DNA of 64,000 nt. Origin: Ornithodoros turicata (Eukaryota; Arthropoda; Arachnida; Ixodida; Argasidae). The notes beneath the pieces are model-generated. The model saw nothing but the letters and a program-made list of their open reading frames with translations. It was not told where the DNA came from and made no database searches. The translations under genes and the position numbers were made by a program. Every line of letters starts with the position of its first letter. The first letter of the stretch is position 1. The stretch is from positions 226,058,016 to 226,122,015 of the forward strand of contig NC_088201.1 of assembly GCF_037126465.1 (NCBI RefSeq), given 5' to 3'. Shown here one piece after another: positions 45,371 to 56,609 of the stretch.

Positions 45371-45885
45371 GAAGAGAACTGGATGAACTAAAGAACTAAA
45401 CGACGTCGCGACTCGCGAGTCGTTTTGAAGGACTCGCAGAGCCTGCCGTTGCCTGTCAGAAATGCTGCTCGTCCACAGCGCATGCGCTTACGGAAGAGCG
45501 CGGGCGGTGCGGCGAGGCAGAGCCTCAAGTGGACTTAGTGAAGGTGTGAAGGAAGAGAACTGGATGAACTAAAGAACTAAACGATGCCGCGGGACGTTTT
45601 GAAGCACTCGCAGGGTCTGCCGTTGGCCGTCAGAGAAGGTGCTAGTCCACAGCGCATGCGCTTAAGAAAAAGCGCGGGGAGGGAGAGCTTCGAGTGGACT
45701 GTGTGAAGGTGTGAAGGAAGAGAACTGGATGAACTAAAGAACTAAACGATGCCGCGGGTCGTTTGGAAGTACTCGCAGCGCCTGTCAGAACTGTTACTCG
45801 TCCACGGCGCATGCGCTTAAGGAAAAGCGCGGGAAGGGAGAGCCAGCAGAGCGGCTTTGAACGCCGTATGGATTGAAGTACTGTG
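45371..45885. repeat. tandem repeat (181 and 165 bp) with GCGCATGCGC palindromes
   Basis: GAACTGGATGAACTAAAGAA begins at 45376, 45557 and 45722. Each unit continues with ACTAAACGAYGYCGCG, a GAAGxACTCGCAG tract and TCCACRGCGCATGCGCTTA. The ten-base palindrome GCGCATGCGC (45478, 45652, 45807) matches the NRF1 core. A promoter-like CpG-rich array. No gene start is evident directly beside it. Confidence 0.75.
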
Positions 45886-46281
45886 GGCAAGTGAACTATA
45901 TATGAACGGCGAACGCTGAACAAGAGTAAATCATTTAGAACTGATTGCGCTGAGATCGCTCTGAGCTCCTTCTCGCAATTGTGGACTGCTAGTGGCGCCG
46001 TTATGTTCTGACTTCTGGCTGACTGCTTGTGTGACTGGCACACCCTGGAGCGGGCACGCTATTTTTGCGGCAATACACTGCAAGCTTCCCAATTTTTCCT
46101 TCACAACGCTAGACGTTGTACTTTTCTTCAAGCTCTCTCATGCATTTGAATGAAATGAGTTGAAACTGCGGTTACTCTATCACACTTCTATGTTCGCAAG
46201 TTCGCAGCAAGCAGACGTAAGTGATCAGAAATACACGATTGTAACATTGAACGACGACGGCACCTTGCATATTGATCTGTG

Positions 46282-46735
46282 AGTAGTCTAGAAATGTAGC
46301 CCACCTAGCAGTGCCTATCTAGCAAAACAATTGCTAGATACGCTAGCTAGCGTATTTAGCATCAACAAACAAGACCGCCCCCGTCCCCGCCCCATCCCGC
46401 TCTTGCGAATGTTAATTAGGGTTAAACCTCGTGAGCGCCAGCCCACAGATACCGACCTCACTGTATCATCTGAGGAATTAACCACGTGGGCACCAGCCCA
46501 CTTTCACGACTCCATCTGGTAAGCCATCCCTGCCACATGCCTTTCTTATATTATAATTAGGTGCACGCCCTACTGTGTTGGAGTAAACCACGTCAGAGTG
46601 ATACCGACCTCACTGTGTCATCTGAGGAATTAACCACGTGGGCACCAGCCCCCATATCGTAAGCCAGCCTCCAGCAAGTCCCTCGCACGCGCAACACGCG
46701 CTTCTTATTATAATTAGGTTGCATGCACACCTACT
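46282..46735 (+). repeat. Polinton left terminal region
   Basis: Nearly identical to 17240-17700. It contains two direct subrepeats centred on GAGGAATTAACCACGTGGGC (about 46475 and 46625), each holding CACGTG. Terminal subrepeats are common in Polinton terminal inverted repeats. The match to the 17 kb copy ends at about 46735. Confidence 0.8.
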
Positions 46736-46747
46736 ATGTAAATAACT

Positions 46748-46778
46748 AAGACTGGGCACGCGCCTCAGTCTTATAAAA
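46748..46778 (+). promoter_or_regulatory. promoter candidate of the capsid cluster
   Basis: A 7 bp inverted repeat AAGACTG...CAGTCTT (46748-46772) runs directly into TATAAA (46772-46777), about 40 bases upstream of the penton-like ATG (46818). Confidence 0.45.
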
Positions 46779-46817
46779 ACGGTGCATGCAAACGGAGATT
46801 AGTCAGAACAATAAAAA

Positions 46818-47864
46818 ATGGCAGACCAGTTCTACATCAATTTACTCTCAAACGCTTCCACCGATGTATTTCCTAATAACACGATGAGTAAGTTCAGAGT
46901 TAAACTTGCTCATCCCGTGCACTTAGATGGGAAGTGGGAAGTTGCCCTGACAGAGGTGAATGTCCCGTTTGCAATTAAGAACGTCACGGACACTGTTAAC
47001 GCTATATCTGAAACTAGTCTCTTTGCTCCTACACTCACAACAGAGCAAATTAAGTTTCGCGCAGGAGAAAACATTATCTTACCAATTCGACAATTCCTAA
47101 CGAAACATTTAAAAAGCCAAGCAAGGATTCTACGTGTCACTGGACATTATGAGCTACAACTGCCACTCAATACCGGACTTGAGTTGAGCCTAGCCCTCTC
47201 TGCCAAGCTTGGTTTTCCTGAAAAGATTATTTGATGTTCGGAAGTGGATGAAGGTCAACCAGTAAAAGTATTGAAGTATCAAGAGGATACAGAAGAAAAA
47301 ATTACTTTAATCACGTACCGCTCACGTACAACAAAATATGAAATTCCAGAAGGGTATTACGAGTCGGGAAAGGACCTAGTTGATGCAATAAACCATGCAT
47401 ACCGAACAAAGCTAGGGCTACCAGAAAGTGCACGTGTTTTGTTTTATAATCCATACAATGGAGTTTGTCAGCTGGAAGGTCGTAGCGAGGGTTATGTCAC
47501 ATTTCATCCATATTTGGCTCTGATGCTTGGATTCGGAAAAAGGACAAACCTTCTCAAGTTTTGCTGTAGCCCAGCGGGATGTCTGTCTTTTTCCAGCACA
47601 AAATTATATCTTTATTTACAGTGACATCATCGAGAATGAAGCTGTCGGTGATATCACGGCACCTCTTCTCCGTTTACTCCCTTCAGAGTGCAGAGTCGGA
47701 ATGAAGTGATTTCATATTCTTTCACTAATCTTTACTATAAATATGTGATAGCAAAAGAACTGACCACCATTCAAATCGAACTGGCAAACGAGATAGGTGA
47801 TTTCATTCCATTCATTGCCGGCTCAGGATGTGACACTGCATTTTCGAAAATGTATATAACATAG
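46818..47864 (+). pseudogene. Polinton penton-like minor capsid protein
   Basis: The start MADQFYINLLSNASTDVFPN followed by NTMSKFRVKLAHPVHLDGKW is the family opening (short Phe/Tyr start, NT.S.F...L...I.L.G.WEVAL.E). The frame ends early at TGA 47232, reopens in the same frame from about 47235 to about 47560, shifts to another frame (QNYIFIYSDIIENEAVGD, to about 47700), and shifts again for the last 50 codons to TAG 47862. It thus has one internal stop and at least two frameshifts. Single-jelly-roll vertex proteins of this family sit at capsid fivefold vertices. First gene of the capsid cluster. Confidence 0.8.
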
Positions 47865-48274
47865 GCACCCTGTTGCATAGCACATTATGGTACGGGCAAA
47901 CGTGATCAACCACTGCCACATTATTCAGCTCCTCTTTATCAAGTCGGATCTGGTTATTTCTCTGATTTAGTGCAGCAGTTTATACCTATACTAACGAAGA
48001 AGGTAGCTCCATACGTGAGTCGAAAGCTCCTCGACACTGGACGACACATAGCAGAAGAAGTTAAGCAGGGATCAACGTTTAGAGAAGCTCTAAGGAAAGG
48101 AGTTGTCGTACAATCCATTCAACACGTGACGAGTTGCTTCAGAGGCTCAGAGGAAAAGGAAGGAAAAGAAAACAATCTGTCAACAATAAAAGCAAACGTA
48201 AGAGGGTGGGTCGGTCAGTAAAATCCCTGAAGAAGCGAAGAAAGGTCGATTTTTTTACTACAGAAAATGTCTAG
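47865..48274 (+). pseudogene. Polinton pVI-like minor capsid protein
   Basis: The frame begins in HYGTGKRDQPLPHYSAPLYQ at 47883 with no ATG (the codon before is GCA), then GSGYFSDLVQQFIPILTKKV, an amphipathic helix. This is the usual layout of the adenovirus pVI-like Polinton protein. The frame to 48221 loses the ending. The basic C-terminal tail (Lys/Arg-rich, ending DFFTTENV at TAG 48272) lies one frame over, after A-rich tracts near 48160. The tail stop overlaps the capsid gene start by 8 bases. Confidence 0.6.
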
Positions 48275-49545
48275 CATCGCAATAGTACATAAGAATTCCT
48301 GCCTCTGCACCACAAACCAATTGGAACTGTTTTCTCTTCCTCCAACAAACTTTTCCTTGGAGAAGTCAGAATATGTGGAGTTTTTTCCAGTTTCTGCCCC
48401 TACAGCAAGTGGTGTAATCGAATATAATGTTCCAGGTCTCGGAGGTGGATTCTTTGACTTGCAGTCTAGTTTTCTACACATTCAATGCAAAATTGTACGG
48501 AAAAAATGGAGATACAGCATCAAGTACAGTTGGCAGTACAGTGACACCAGATAGTGTGATACCTGTGCAAGCATTTGCATCCTCCCTCTTTCATCATGTC
48601 CACGTCTACCTTAATTCGACACTGGTTTCTAACTTCGAAAATTATGCATATCGTTCATACTTGGACATAATAACAAATGCTAATAATGTTACTCAAACTC
48701 ACACCCTCTCTGCAATGCTCTACGAACCAGATCCAGTGGGAGAATCTGAAAATTTTGCCGCTCCTGTTGAGGCAAAAGGAATTTTTGCACGCTACAAACG
48801 GACCAAAGGTTCGACACTCTGCGATCTTTATTCCCCTATCTTCAGTGATATATGTCAACAGGAAAAGTTTCTTCTCAATGGAGTCGACATAAGAGTTGTC
48901 CTTCGTCAGAACACAGATGATTTTCGACTTCTTGCACCTGCCAGCGAGACTGAAAAACACACTATAGAGTTTTCACGAATTGTGTTGTACCTGCGACGTG
49001 TGCAGGTTTCTCCAAGTGTACTCGTCGGCATCGAACGAAGACTTCAGACAACTCCAGCATCATACCTCCTTCGAGGATTAGAGATTAAGTACAGGACAAT
49101 TGCTCCAAATCAATCTCAAGTGATTTTCGATGACCTTTACAGTGAACGAGTTCCCTCAAAGCTGACAGTATTGATGGTTAGAAGTGAAGCCTACCAGGGT
49201 AACAGACAAAGGAATCCATTTAAACTTGAAAATTTCAAGCTTAAGAGAGCTGTGCTTGATGTTGGTGGACAACAGTACACAGATGACTTTGACTTTCAAC
49301 GATCGATCTACTCTAAAGGATATATGAATTTGCTTCACAAGCTGAAGCGGAAAGACATACCTCTAGCTCCGGCTGCATATGAGAAAGAAACGTTTATGCT
49401 CTACTACCATCTCACTCCAGATGTGGAAGTGCAGTCGCTGAGTCCAGTGGTACAAGCCAATGTTCGTCTCACCCTAACATTTGGTGGAAATCTTACAGAG
49501 GCTGTTACAGTTCTCTTTGTTTCAGAAACACCTCGTGTGCTATAA
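48267..49545 (+). pseudogene. Polinton double-jelly-roll major capsid protein (F54H12.2-like), one frameshift
   Basis: The start is MSSIAIVHKNSCLCTTNQLE, with LELFSLPPTNFS and YVEFFPVS, the classic opening of the family annotated as F54H12.2-like. A single frameshift at the A6 run 48501-48506 moves reading from the first frame to the long one (48427-49545), which holds VQAFASSLFHHVHVYLNSTL, YAYRSYLDII, SDICQQEKFLLNGVDIRVVL and the end FVSETPRVL. Apart from that indel it is complete (about 425 codons). It would form the trimeric hexon-like capsomer. A sequencing error in the homopolymer would also explain the break. Confidence 0.88.
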
Positions 49546-49586
49546 ATCAACAAAGACAGACGAGTCAAATTCGTATAGAAAAAAAA

Positions 49587-50070
49587 ATGGAGGAATGGGA
49601 ATTTTATGCAGCCTTTGCTCGAAATCACTGCACAAGGCCACTGTTTCATGGAACATTTGCATGCAATGAATTGCAAGTCAAAAAGCTGAAACCAGGGCTG
49701 TATGTTTGTAAACACAGCTCCTAGATCCTCTCCTGAGAACACTGGACCTTATGTTACATCTCTAAGAACAACAGCATTTCTTATTTCGACAGCTACGGCA
49801 TACGACCAGTTTGCAAAGAAATTTACCATTTTATTCACCCAACATCTTCCTTTCACTACAATGCAAAACGACTTCAGGGATATGGATCTGCTACATGTGG
49901 ACTGTACTTGCTTGTATGTAGGTAGTCTTCTAGCCTGTGGTTTCTCTCTTCAGAGTGCACTCAGAAGTTTTCACCAACCAACTTCAGACACAATGACAGA
50001 TTGATAGAAACACTTGTTCGAAAAAATTTCCCAAGAAAAACAGAGGATATGTCATGCTGTAGTGTACTAT
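49587..50070 (+). pseudogene. Polinton adenain-type cysteine protease
   Basis: The frame starts MEEWEFYAAFARNHCTRPLF. In the same frame are TAG (49722) and TGA (49734), then the catalytic His in EHWTLCYIS, the Asp in YFDSYGIRPVC and the Cys in YGSATCGLY. A frameshift follows, and the C-terminal helix continues in 49702-50004 (VGSLLACGFSLQSALRSFH). The catalytic triad is present, but two stops and one shift separate the parts. The family cleaves capsid precursors. Confidence 0.8.
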
Positions 50071-51145
50071 GAGCATTCAATAAAATTTCAGTTTGCCTGA
50101 AATGAGCTTTATTTGTCAACTTAATTTGCACACTATATAATGAATCATTGGTAATAAAAAAAAATCTCATCTGAGATAGGCTATTTACAAACAGTGACTT
50201 GCAAACAAAGACATTGTAGATGATTACATACATGCTATTAGAAACTGGTTATTTCATACACATACAGTCAAACTCCTTTATAGCGAACACCTTTTAACGA
50301 AAATACCACTACAGCAATTTTTTTGCGGTCCTGCTGGAGCCCTATAGGTCCAATAATGGACATCCTTTTAACGAAAATACCTTTACTGCGAATTTTTTTT
50401 GCTGTCCCCTGAGTTTCGTTGTAAAGAAGTTTGACTGTATAATCAAAATTTCTGACACGGATCATTTACAAACAGTGACTCTCATCTGAGACAGGCTATT
50501 TGCAAACACTGACTTGCAAACAAAGACGTTGTTATAGATTACATACATGCTATTAGAAACTGTGTTATCACATACTCTTATAATCAAATTCTTAGAAAAC
50601 AGGTTATTTCACGCACATATAATCAAATCGTCTGAGACGGTCCATTTACAAACAGTGACTTGCAGACAAAGTCAGTTGTTATTTCCATCGCAAATGCATG
50701 CAGCAATATGGGAAAGCAAACTGTCTCTCTTTCCACTCACATCAAGAGCTACACATTACTTCAGGAAGACATGAAATTCATCAAACCAGGTCTCAGCTTA
50801 GTCATCACTCGTGGCTAACAAATATCCTCTAGCTCCTAACTCACAGTTGTAAGTAATCCCACACTGACAACCATAGATGTGGAATAATGCAATAGCTTTA
50901 GTTCATGGTTCTAACATGACATTGTTCTAATATATAGACAAACCATAGCTATATGGATGTAACATCTTTATTACAATTTTTTTCTGTGGGACCCAGGAAT
51001 AGAAGGGCAACATCTGTTGCGGGGGTGATAACAGATGAGTTTCCTCCTACTCCCGTATGCCAACTCTGTAATGAAACCTCGTGACGGTGCACACCCCAAC
51101 ACCATCGCTTCATTAGAGAGACCAATCCGTACACATTAAAAAAAT
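50070..51145. repeat. intergenic spacer with repeated TTTACAAACAGTGACTTGCA units
   Basis: CTCATCTGAGAYAGGCTATTTRCAAACASTGACTTGCAAACAAAGAC...ACATACATGCTATTAGAAACTG occurs at about 50167-50246 and 50480-50562, with a third part at 50630-50672. It lies between the convergent capsid cluster and PolB. A small MITE is inserted at 50265-50437. No gene is seen. Confidence 0.7.
50265..50437. mobile_element. 173 bp Tigger/pogo-type MITE in the Polinton
   Basis: The ends are CAGTCAAACTCCTTTATAGC and the complement of CAGTCAAACTTCTTTACAAC, matching over about 24 bp with few mismatches. The element is flanked by TA on both sides (50263-50264, 50438-50439). CAGTCAAACT plus TA duplication is typical of Tc1/mariner Tigger/pogo elements. 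An internal direct repeat TTTTAACGAAAATACC occurs twice. No coding capacity. Confidence 0.85.
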
Positions 51146-54100
51146 TCAACCATAGCCAAAAGGTAGCGTGTCAATTCCATCATCACAAATGAAGCGTTTC
51201 GTATCCAGTGGATTGAGGGCTATTTTTGTCACTGACACACTTTTGTTGACATTGTCCTTGTGCACAATGAGGTTCTGTTTAACTTTATGCATTGTGCCCT
51301 GCTCGAGAGCATTCGTATACATAGAGAAGTGGAGTTTTGTGCTTCACATTGTTTAACACCCTTAGCGCGATTGTACTGCTTTTTGCTGCACAGATCGAGG
51401 GCGTACAGCTTTGGCTTCAGACACAGAAGCCAAGAATTGTTCACGAGGAAGCTCATTTTAAACTTCCTAGTACCATCCTGTTTTTTGTCGAATAGAGTGG
51501 GTGATCAGGTCATATCCAGAGTTGTCTAGATGCTCGTCAGCTAGTTCGTGGAGTACTTTATCGTCACTCAGCATCACAATGTAAGAATCAGTGTCCATGT
51601 ATAGCAGTCGTGTATCAGGGGCTACACGGAGAAGATGGTTATGATAAAAATCAAACATCTTCAGCTTAGACAATTCCAATATTGTGAAGCCCAGGTACAG
51701 CGTTGCTTCATGCGAAGAACAGACTGACTAAATTGGAACAAGATGACGTGAGAGCTCAGAGGGCGGAACTGTTTCAAGTTTGGTTTACGTAGAAGCTTCA
51801 ACACTTGCTCATCTGTTACTGTGAGGCGACAATTTACGAATTTCCTGACTTGCATACATGTCCTGCATATACACTATTAATCATTAGCTTTGATTGCTGT
51901 TTCTCAATGCGTTTGTAGCTCGCTTCCGAAGTTCGTGATTGAAGTCGACATAGGATCGCAGAAAGGGCTTTTGATTGAACTTGAGAACCCTGTGAACTTT
52001 AGTGAGACGCAACCCCAATTGCAGATACAGTTGCAAATTGCGATAGTGGAGAAAGTACCTCTCTTTATCAAATAATGTAGCAACAGTTTTGCTTCGGTAT
52101 CTTTGTGTGGAAGATTGAACTTCTTCATGAGCGCCTTCTGATAGTCTGACAATAGCTCATAACGAACGGACATTTTTCAGGGGCAACGGGAAGATCTCTG
52201 TGGCGTTCATGAGTTGCTCGGTCATACACTAGGTCTACCTCAAGAAAGTAACCCACAGGGCTATCATCTCGTATCTGAGCTATATCCAAGTTAACAATTT
52301 CCTCCTCAGTGAGCCACTCAAATCCTCCGTAAGGCAATGGTTCTCTCATGACTGCTCCATACAGGCCATTTACATCAATGTAGTTAATTATTTTTTTTTC
52401 TTTTCGGGATCAAAACTGTTCTGTTCCTGGCACATTCGCAGTTGCTTTTCTCAGGGAGCACTGTGTGACACCTCCTCGTAAGCCATTCTCGATGAGCAGG
52501 TACGCGTTGGGGTCGTTAATTAGTTCTAGTTCTACCTGACTCATTTTTAGTGCTCAAGACATGCTTAATCCTGGAAGGGATACAAAATGAAACGGTTCAA
52601 TCTTGTGCACATCGAGTGTCCACTTTCGAAAGTTCTGAAACACATCTGCTAAAAGCAGTGTGTCTGTCAGAAGGTATAAGTCCGAATACTCTCAAGACTC
52701 TTGAGCCGAAATTTTTCATACACATTCTGCACGTGGTTGTAGTCTTGTTCACTTACTTCGGTTCCATTCAAAATGTTAAAGAACTTATCTCGAGGTGGTA
52801 GAGAAGGCTCACATAGGCTTCAAAACTGGTGACAAAGTTATAACAGAAGACCCCCTTACGAACAACCAGCTGAAAGTGTTCCTCATTTGGAAAAAACTGG
52901 CGAAGGCATTGAAAGTTGGATTCATCTTTATCACGTAGATTTTTCACCAGTGTTTCAAGGCTTGCGTTCAGAAACTCAAACTGTCCAAGAATCGATAAGA
53001 GCCGATGTCAATTGCTTTAATTTTTTGACAGCTGGTGGCAATCACGTTGATGTCTGACTTCTTAAGCAGATGTAAATGAGACAGGAGAAAACTCATGTCA
53101 TAGTTAGCATTATGTGCAATGATTGGAATCTTGGGTGGCACTCTCAGTTTCAGGTTACACGTCAGACATAGTGTTTGTCGAAATTCTCCGCTTACAAGGT
53201 CATGGTCTCGAACTTTTTGTCTTTTAGCAAAGGATTCTTTGCAGATATTACAATGAGTGGCTGCTGTATGTTGACGCTCATTCTCTTCAGATCATTTCTA
53301 GAGGTGCAAAAGCATGTATCCATCCTAAAATTTCGTCATGCAATTTCCGCAGCAGCTCCATAAATACTGTGACACAATTAGGACCACGGAAAAGATGCTT
53401 TTGCAACACGTGTGAGTCGGATGCACGAATAACCAAAAGGCAAAATGAGGAAGGACAGTGATCCTCATACACGTTGTTTCCTCCAAACAAGGTGACAAAA
53501 CACTTTCAAAATCATAATACACAGTAGAAAGGGACTTCCGACATGAGATGTTCCCCGGCAAATGCTACCGTCTCTCCCTTCTTAGGGTAAATTGTCTTAG
53601 CAACCTTCTGATGCAAACACATCTTTAAATGATCACTGAGGATTCTGTCTGATGAGAAGCCCATCATACACCTCTTGCAATGAAACCGTCCGCTAGTTTA
53701 AATAATCCATTAAAATTTGTGATAAGCAGAAAATGAGAGTCGATTAGCAACAGATCCACATGTTTCTCACGCTCGTCATCGACAACCTTGATGGGGTACA
53801 GAGATTTGTCTTCCCTTTCGTAGGCATACACATTGATACTGATACCATTATTTTTTTCGAATGCTTCAACCTCTTTTGGGAAAGCTACCGGGAATGTTTT
53901 CGGAAAAACATACTCAGAAATATATGGTCTGTACGAAGATGCCCTACGCCTGCGATAACCAGTAGCAGGATGCAGTGCAGCTATTACAGAGAAGGCAAAA
54001 CACATGTTCTGCTCATCTTCATGCAAACCAAAGTCCACACACAACAGAGAACGAAACTTATGCTTCAATTCTTGCGGTAACTCAAACTGGGCACATCCAA

Positions 54101-54620
54101 TCAGTTGAGGCATCAAACGTCCAATGTTCATGATACAGGCATGAAAGCGAAAGAGAAAAAAACCTGAACCTTCTACTTCGAGGTTTTCCAAATTTTGTGC
54201 TATTTCAACAGTCTCTTGAGTGATAGAAGGTTCTACATCTGCCTCTGACCATACAGTCACTACTTTGGAAGGCACGAAACTAATTTCGAGCTGTAACTCA
54301 TCGTCTGGCGTGTGACGACCAAGTTCCACTTTAAGCAATACAAAATAGCGCAGTGGGAAACCAAAGTGTCGTAAGACATCAGCAATGTACTGTCTGTACT
54401 CGTGAAAAAGGTTGTAACATCATGTCCGCTAACGTCCCCTGACGTTGTAATTGTAGCCTCGAACCGATTAGTATAGTTTCGCAGTGTGCACAAAGTCTCA
54501 CAAAAAGGAATGCAGGGGGCTTGAAGATTGTGAACATTTGCCAAGTGAATCTGATGACCTAATGCTGTTGCATAATACTGCCGTTCGTGACTGGAGCAAT
54601 AAGTGACACGCACCATATCT
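51146..54620 (-). pseudogene. Polinton family B DNA polymerase (protein-primed type)
   Basis: The domain order on the minus strand is: N-terminal region with CFAFSVIAALHPATGYRRRR...SSYRPYISEY (53664-54338); a C..C...H...C zinc motif in CKRCMMGFSSDRILSDHLKM (about 53610-53690); ExoI YYDFES (about 53510); ExoII PPKIPIIAHNANYDMSF (about 53115) and DIGSYRFLDSFEF; polymerase motif A NYIDVNGLYGAVM (about 52370); the KLLRKPNLKQFRPL block; and motif C RLLYMDTDSYIVM (about 51590). It ends DTLPFGYG at TGA 51146. At least five frame changes occur, so it is inactive. It would have replicated the element. Confidence 0.88.
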
Positions 54621-54898
54621 CATCACTTTCTCTTCGAATTGGTGAAGATAATATCTGGCGAAATGACTTTTTACCACTATTGGTAAACCGTTCTTTCTTC
54701 TCCATTTTGAGATTTGGAAGCAGTTGCATTTCCTCTAGCACTTCCTCCGACAATTTTTTGAAGCGTCCAGGTAGATACACTTTTCACTGGCTTGTCGTTT
54801 TCCATGCGGAGCTCCACGTATACGGCCTCGCCATACATAGTGTCAATTTTCTGAATGTCCAGCACTTCGAAACTTTTCGTTTTTGGTTATGTTGCTCA
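54580..54898 (-). pseudogene. small Polinton gene upstream of PolB (possible ssDNA-binding type)
   Basis: It starts at ATG 54898 (MSNITKNEKF) and is soon shifted. Frame pieces read VLDIQKIDTMYGEAVYVELR (54677-54865) and YLPGRFKKLSEEVLEEM (54559-54780). A short protein with a TxYGE.V.V.L...LPxRF pattern commonly precedes PolB in Polintons. An OB-fold DNA-binding role is my inference from that pattern. It has at least two frameshifts. Confidence 0.5.
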
Positions 54899-54959
54899 TT
54901 TTCTGAATTTCACCGTCACCACATTTTTTCAGTTTATCCAACCTTTCCATGACGGATGA

Positions 54960-55560
54960 CATAGCTTACTTGTGTTATGGGAGGCTTCGCTGTTATGATG
55001 ACAATTTGCTTTCTCCTCTTGCTGTATAGAATGAAACTGATAGAGAAGAATAGATTTGTAAACTCTTACATCTTCCACAGGAATATGTAACACACCTCCT
55101 CAGTCTGACGTTCTGAATGAAGAACCACACTCTATGTCCGCTCTTATATAGCGATAGCATGCAGCTCCCCTAACATGTGTGCACAGCCTTGTAACGTCTA
55201 CAACCTTGCAACGTTATACGTGAAGACATGTTTCAGCGTGTCCTATCTAACTTCATTGGTCTGGTAACCTAACATACCTGCGTTGCACAACCTTGAATGT
55301 CTACAACCTTGAACATGTATACTCGAGAACTTTGGGCAAGCTTAGAGCCACAGACTTGTCTTTGCTTTTTGTTGTAACCTTCCATTATGGAATGCTCCTG
55401 GTCTGATAACTAACCGGCTGTGCGCAACCTTGAATGTCTACAACCTTGAAGGTCTGTATTTCAGTTTAGCCAATCTGAGAGTGATGTACAGGCTCGTCTT
55501 TGCTGTAAACCTTCCTTTATGTAATGTTGTGATTTCTTAGCATGCTTCATTCGTTTGCAA
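54960..55560. other. divergent intergenic region between PolB and ATPase
   Basis: AT/TA-rich words (TATATAGCG, TACAACCTTG) repeat: CAACCTTGAATGTCTACAACCTTGAA occurs near 55290 and 55420, with weaker forms at 55180. It sits between divergently oriented genes, so it probably held both promoters. Confidence 0.5.
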
Positions 55561-55563
55561 AAG

Positions 55564-56151
55564 ATGGCTGAGGTTGGACCTTATAGGTTTACCACTCCGG
55601 TCTCAATGACCATATCAGGTCAAAGCCAGAGTGGAAAGACGACACTTGTTACACGTCTAATTAAACATAGAGCTGCTGTCTTCGACAAACCATTTGATCA
55701 TATATTGTACATATACTTGTACAAACAACCAATCTTTGATAATTTTCCAGAGGTAACCTTCAGTCAGGATATTCCTACTAATCTTGATACTGTAAGAAAT
55801 TCTTTAATTATATTTGATGATTGCTTAGCCGACAAACAAAGGCTCAAAGAAATCTGCAATTTTTATGTAGCTGGCTGTCACCACCTCAACTGTTCAGCTA
55901 TTTTCATAACACAATATTTATTTATTAATGATCCTCTGTATAGATGCATTCAGTTTAACAGCAGTGCCTTAATTTTATGTCGTTCCGCCCGCACTGCGGA
56001 CCAAATGCAAATACTTTCACGACAACTGTTTGGTCGAAAGAAAAGTGAACTACTGCCAAGTATATATAAAGATGCTTGCAAGAAACCATATTCATACCTT
56101 GTAATTGACCTATCCCAAAACTGTTCAGACCAATTTAGGGGTGTGGACTAA
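55564..56151 (+). CDS. Polinton genome-packaging ATPase (FtsK/HerA type), intact
   Basis: The first ATG in frame is 55564 (MAEVGPYRFT), giving 195 residues, the normal size. Walker A is GQSQSGKTT at residues 19-27 and Walker B LIIFDD at 81-86. The region CNFYVAGCHHLNCSAIFITQ then holds the sensor Gln. Family members translocate the genome into the capsid. No stop or shift, in contrast to the capsid genes to the left. Confidence 0.92.
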   Translation: MAEVGPYRFTTPVSMTISGQSQSGKTTLVTRLIKHRAAVFDKPFDHILYIYLYKQPIFDNFPEVTFSQDIPTNLDTVRNSLIIFDDCLADKQRLKEICNFYVAGCHHLNCSAIFITQYLFINDPLYRCIQFNSSALILCRSARTADQMQILSRQLFGRKKSELLPSIYKDACKKPYSYLVIDLSQNCSDQFRGVD

Positions 56152-56191
56152 TATATTTCCAGACGAACCAGCGACATATAGTATATAATAC

Positions 56192-56609
56192 ATGAAACGT
56201 GTCAAGAAGAATATTCATTTCACTTCAGTTGCTTTGCTGATGCAAAGTTGCCGGAGCAACGTTATTTTCTCTGGAACATGCTAGCGGAGAGCAACTAACT
56301 GCTATTCGAGAGATTTGTATGAATCTTTGTAAAGGAAACATTAAGGTAGCTCCAAGAGTGAGAAATCAGTTGCAACCTTATGCAAACACCTATCCGCTTT
56401 TTGGCAAAACGAGAACACTTACAGGAGTGAAGAAAGTTCGAAAGGTATTGCAACAATCTGGTGGTTTTCTACAGTTCCTTTTGCCACCTTTGCTGGGTCT
56501 CCTTCGACTAGTAGGTGGAAGGGCGATAGCAAAAGCAATAGCGAGTGTAGTCGATGCAGAAATACGAGCTTGTGCCTTACCGGGAAACCCCACCATCCCA
56601 CAGATATGA
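56192..56609 (+). pseudogene. small basic/hydrophobic Polinton protein, one frameshift
   Basis: A start at 56192 (MKRVKKNIHF) runs 30 codons to a TAG at about 56283. The homologous continuation (LTAIREICMNLCKGNIKVAP) is open from about 56286 in another frame to 56609. It has a basic middle (KTRTLTGVKKVRKVLQQ) and a glycine-flanked hydrophobic end (GGFLQFLLPPLLGLLRLVGG), a family layout known in Polintons directly after the ATPase and suggestive of a core or membrane-active peptide. Its stop TGA overlaps the next ATG (ATGA at 56606). Confidence 0.65.

Noticed and set aside
54677..54952. Plus-strand ORF 54587-54952 as a gene
   Set aside because: It is the antisense shadow of the minus-strand gene upstream of PolB.
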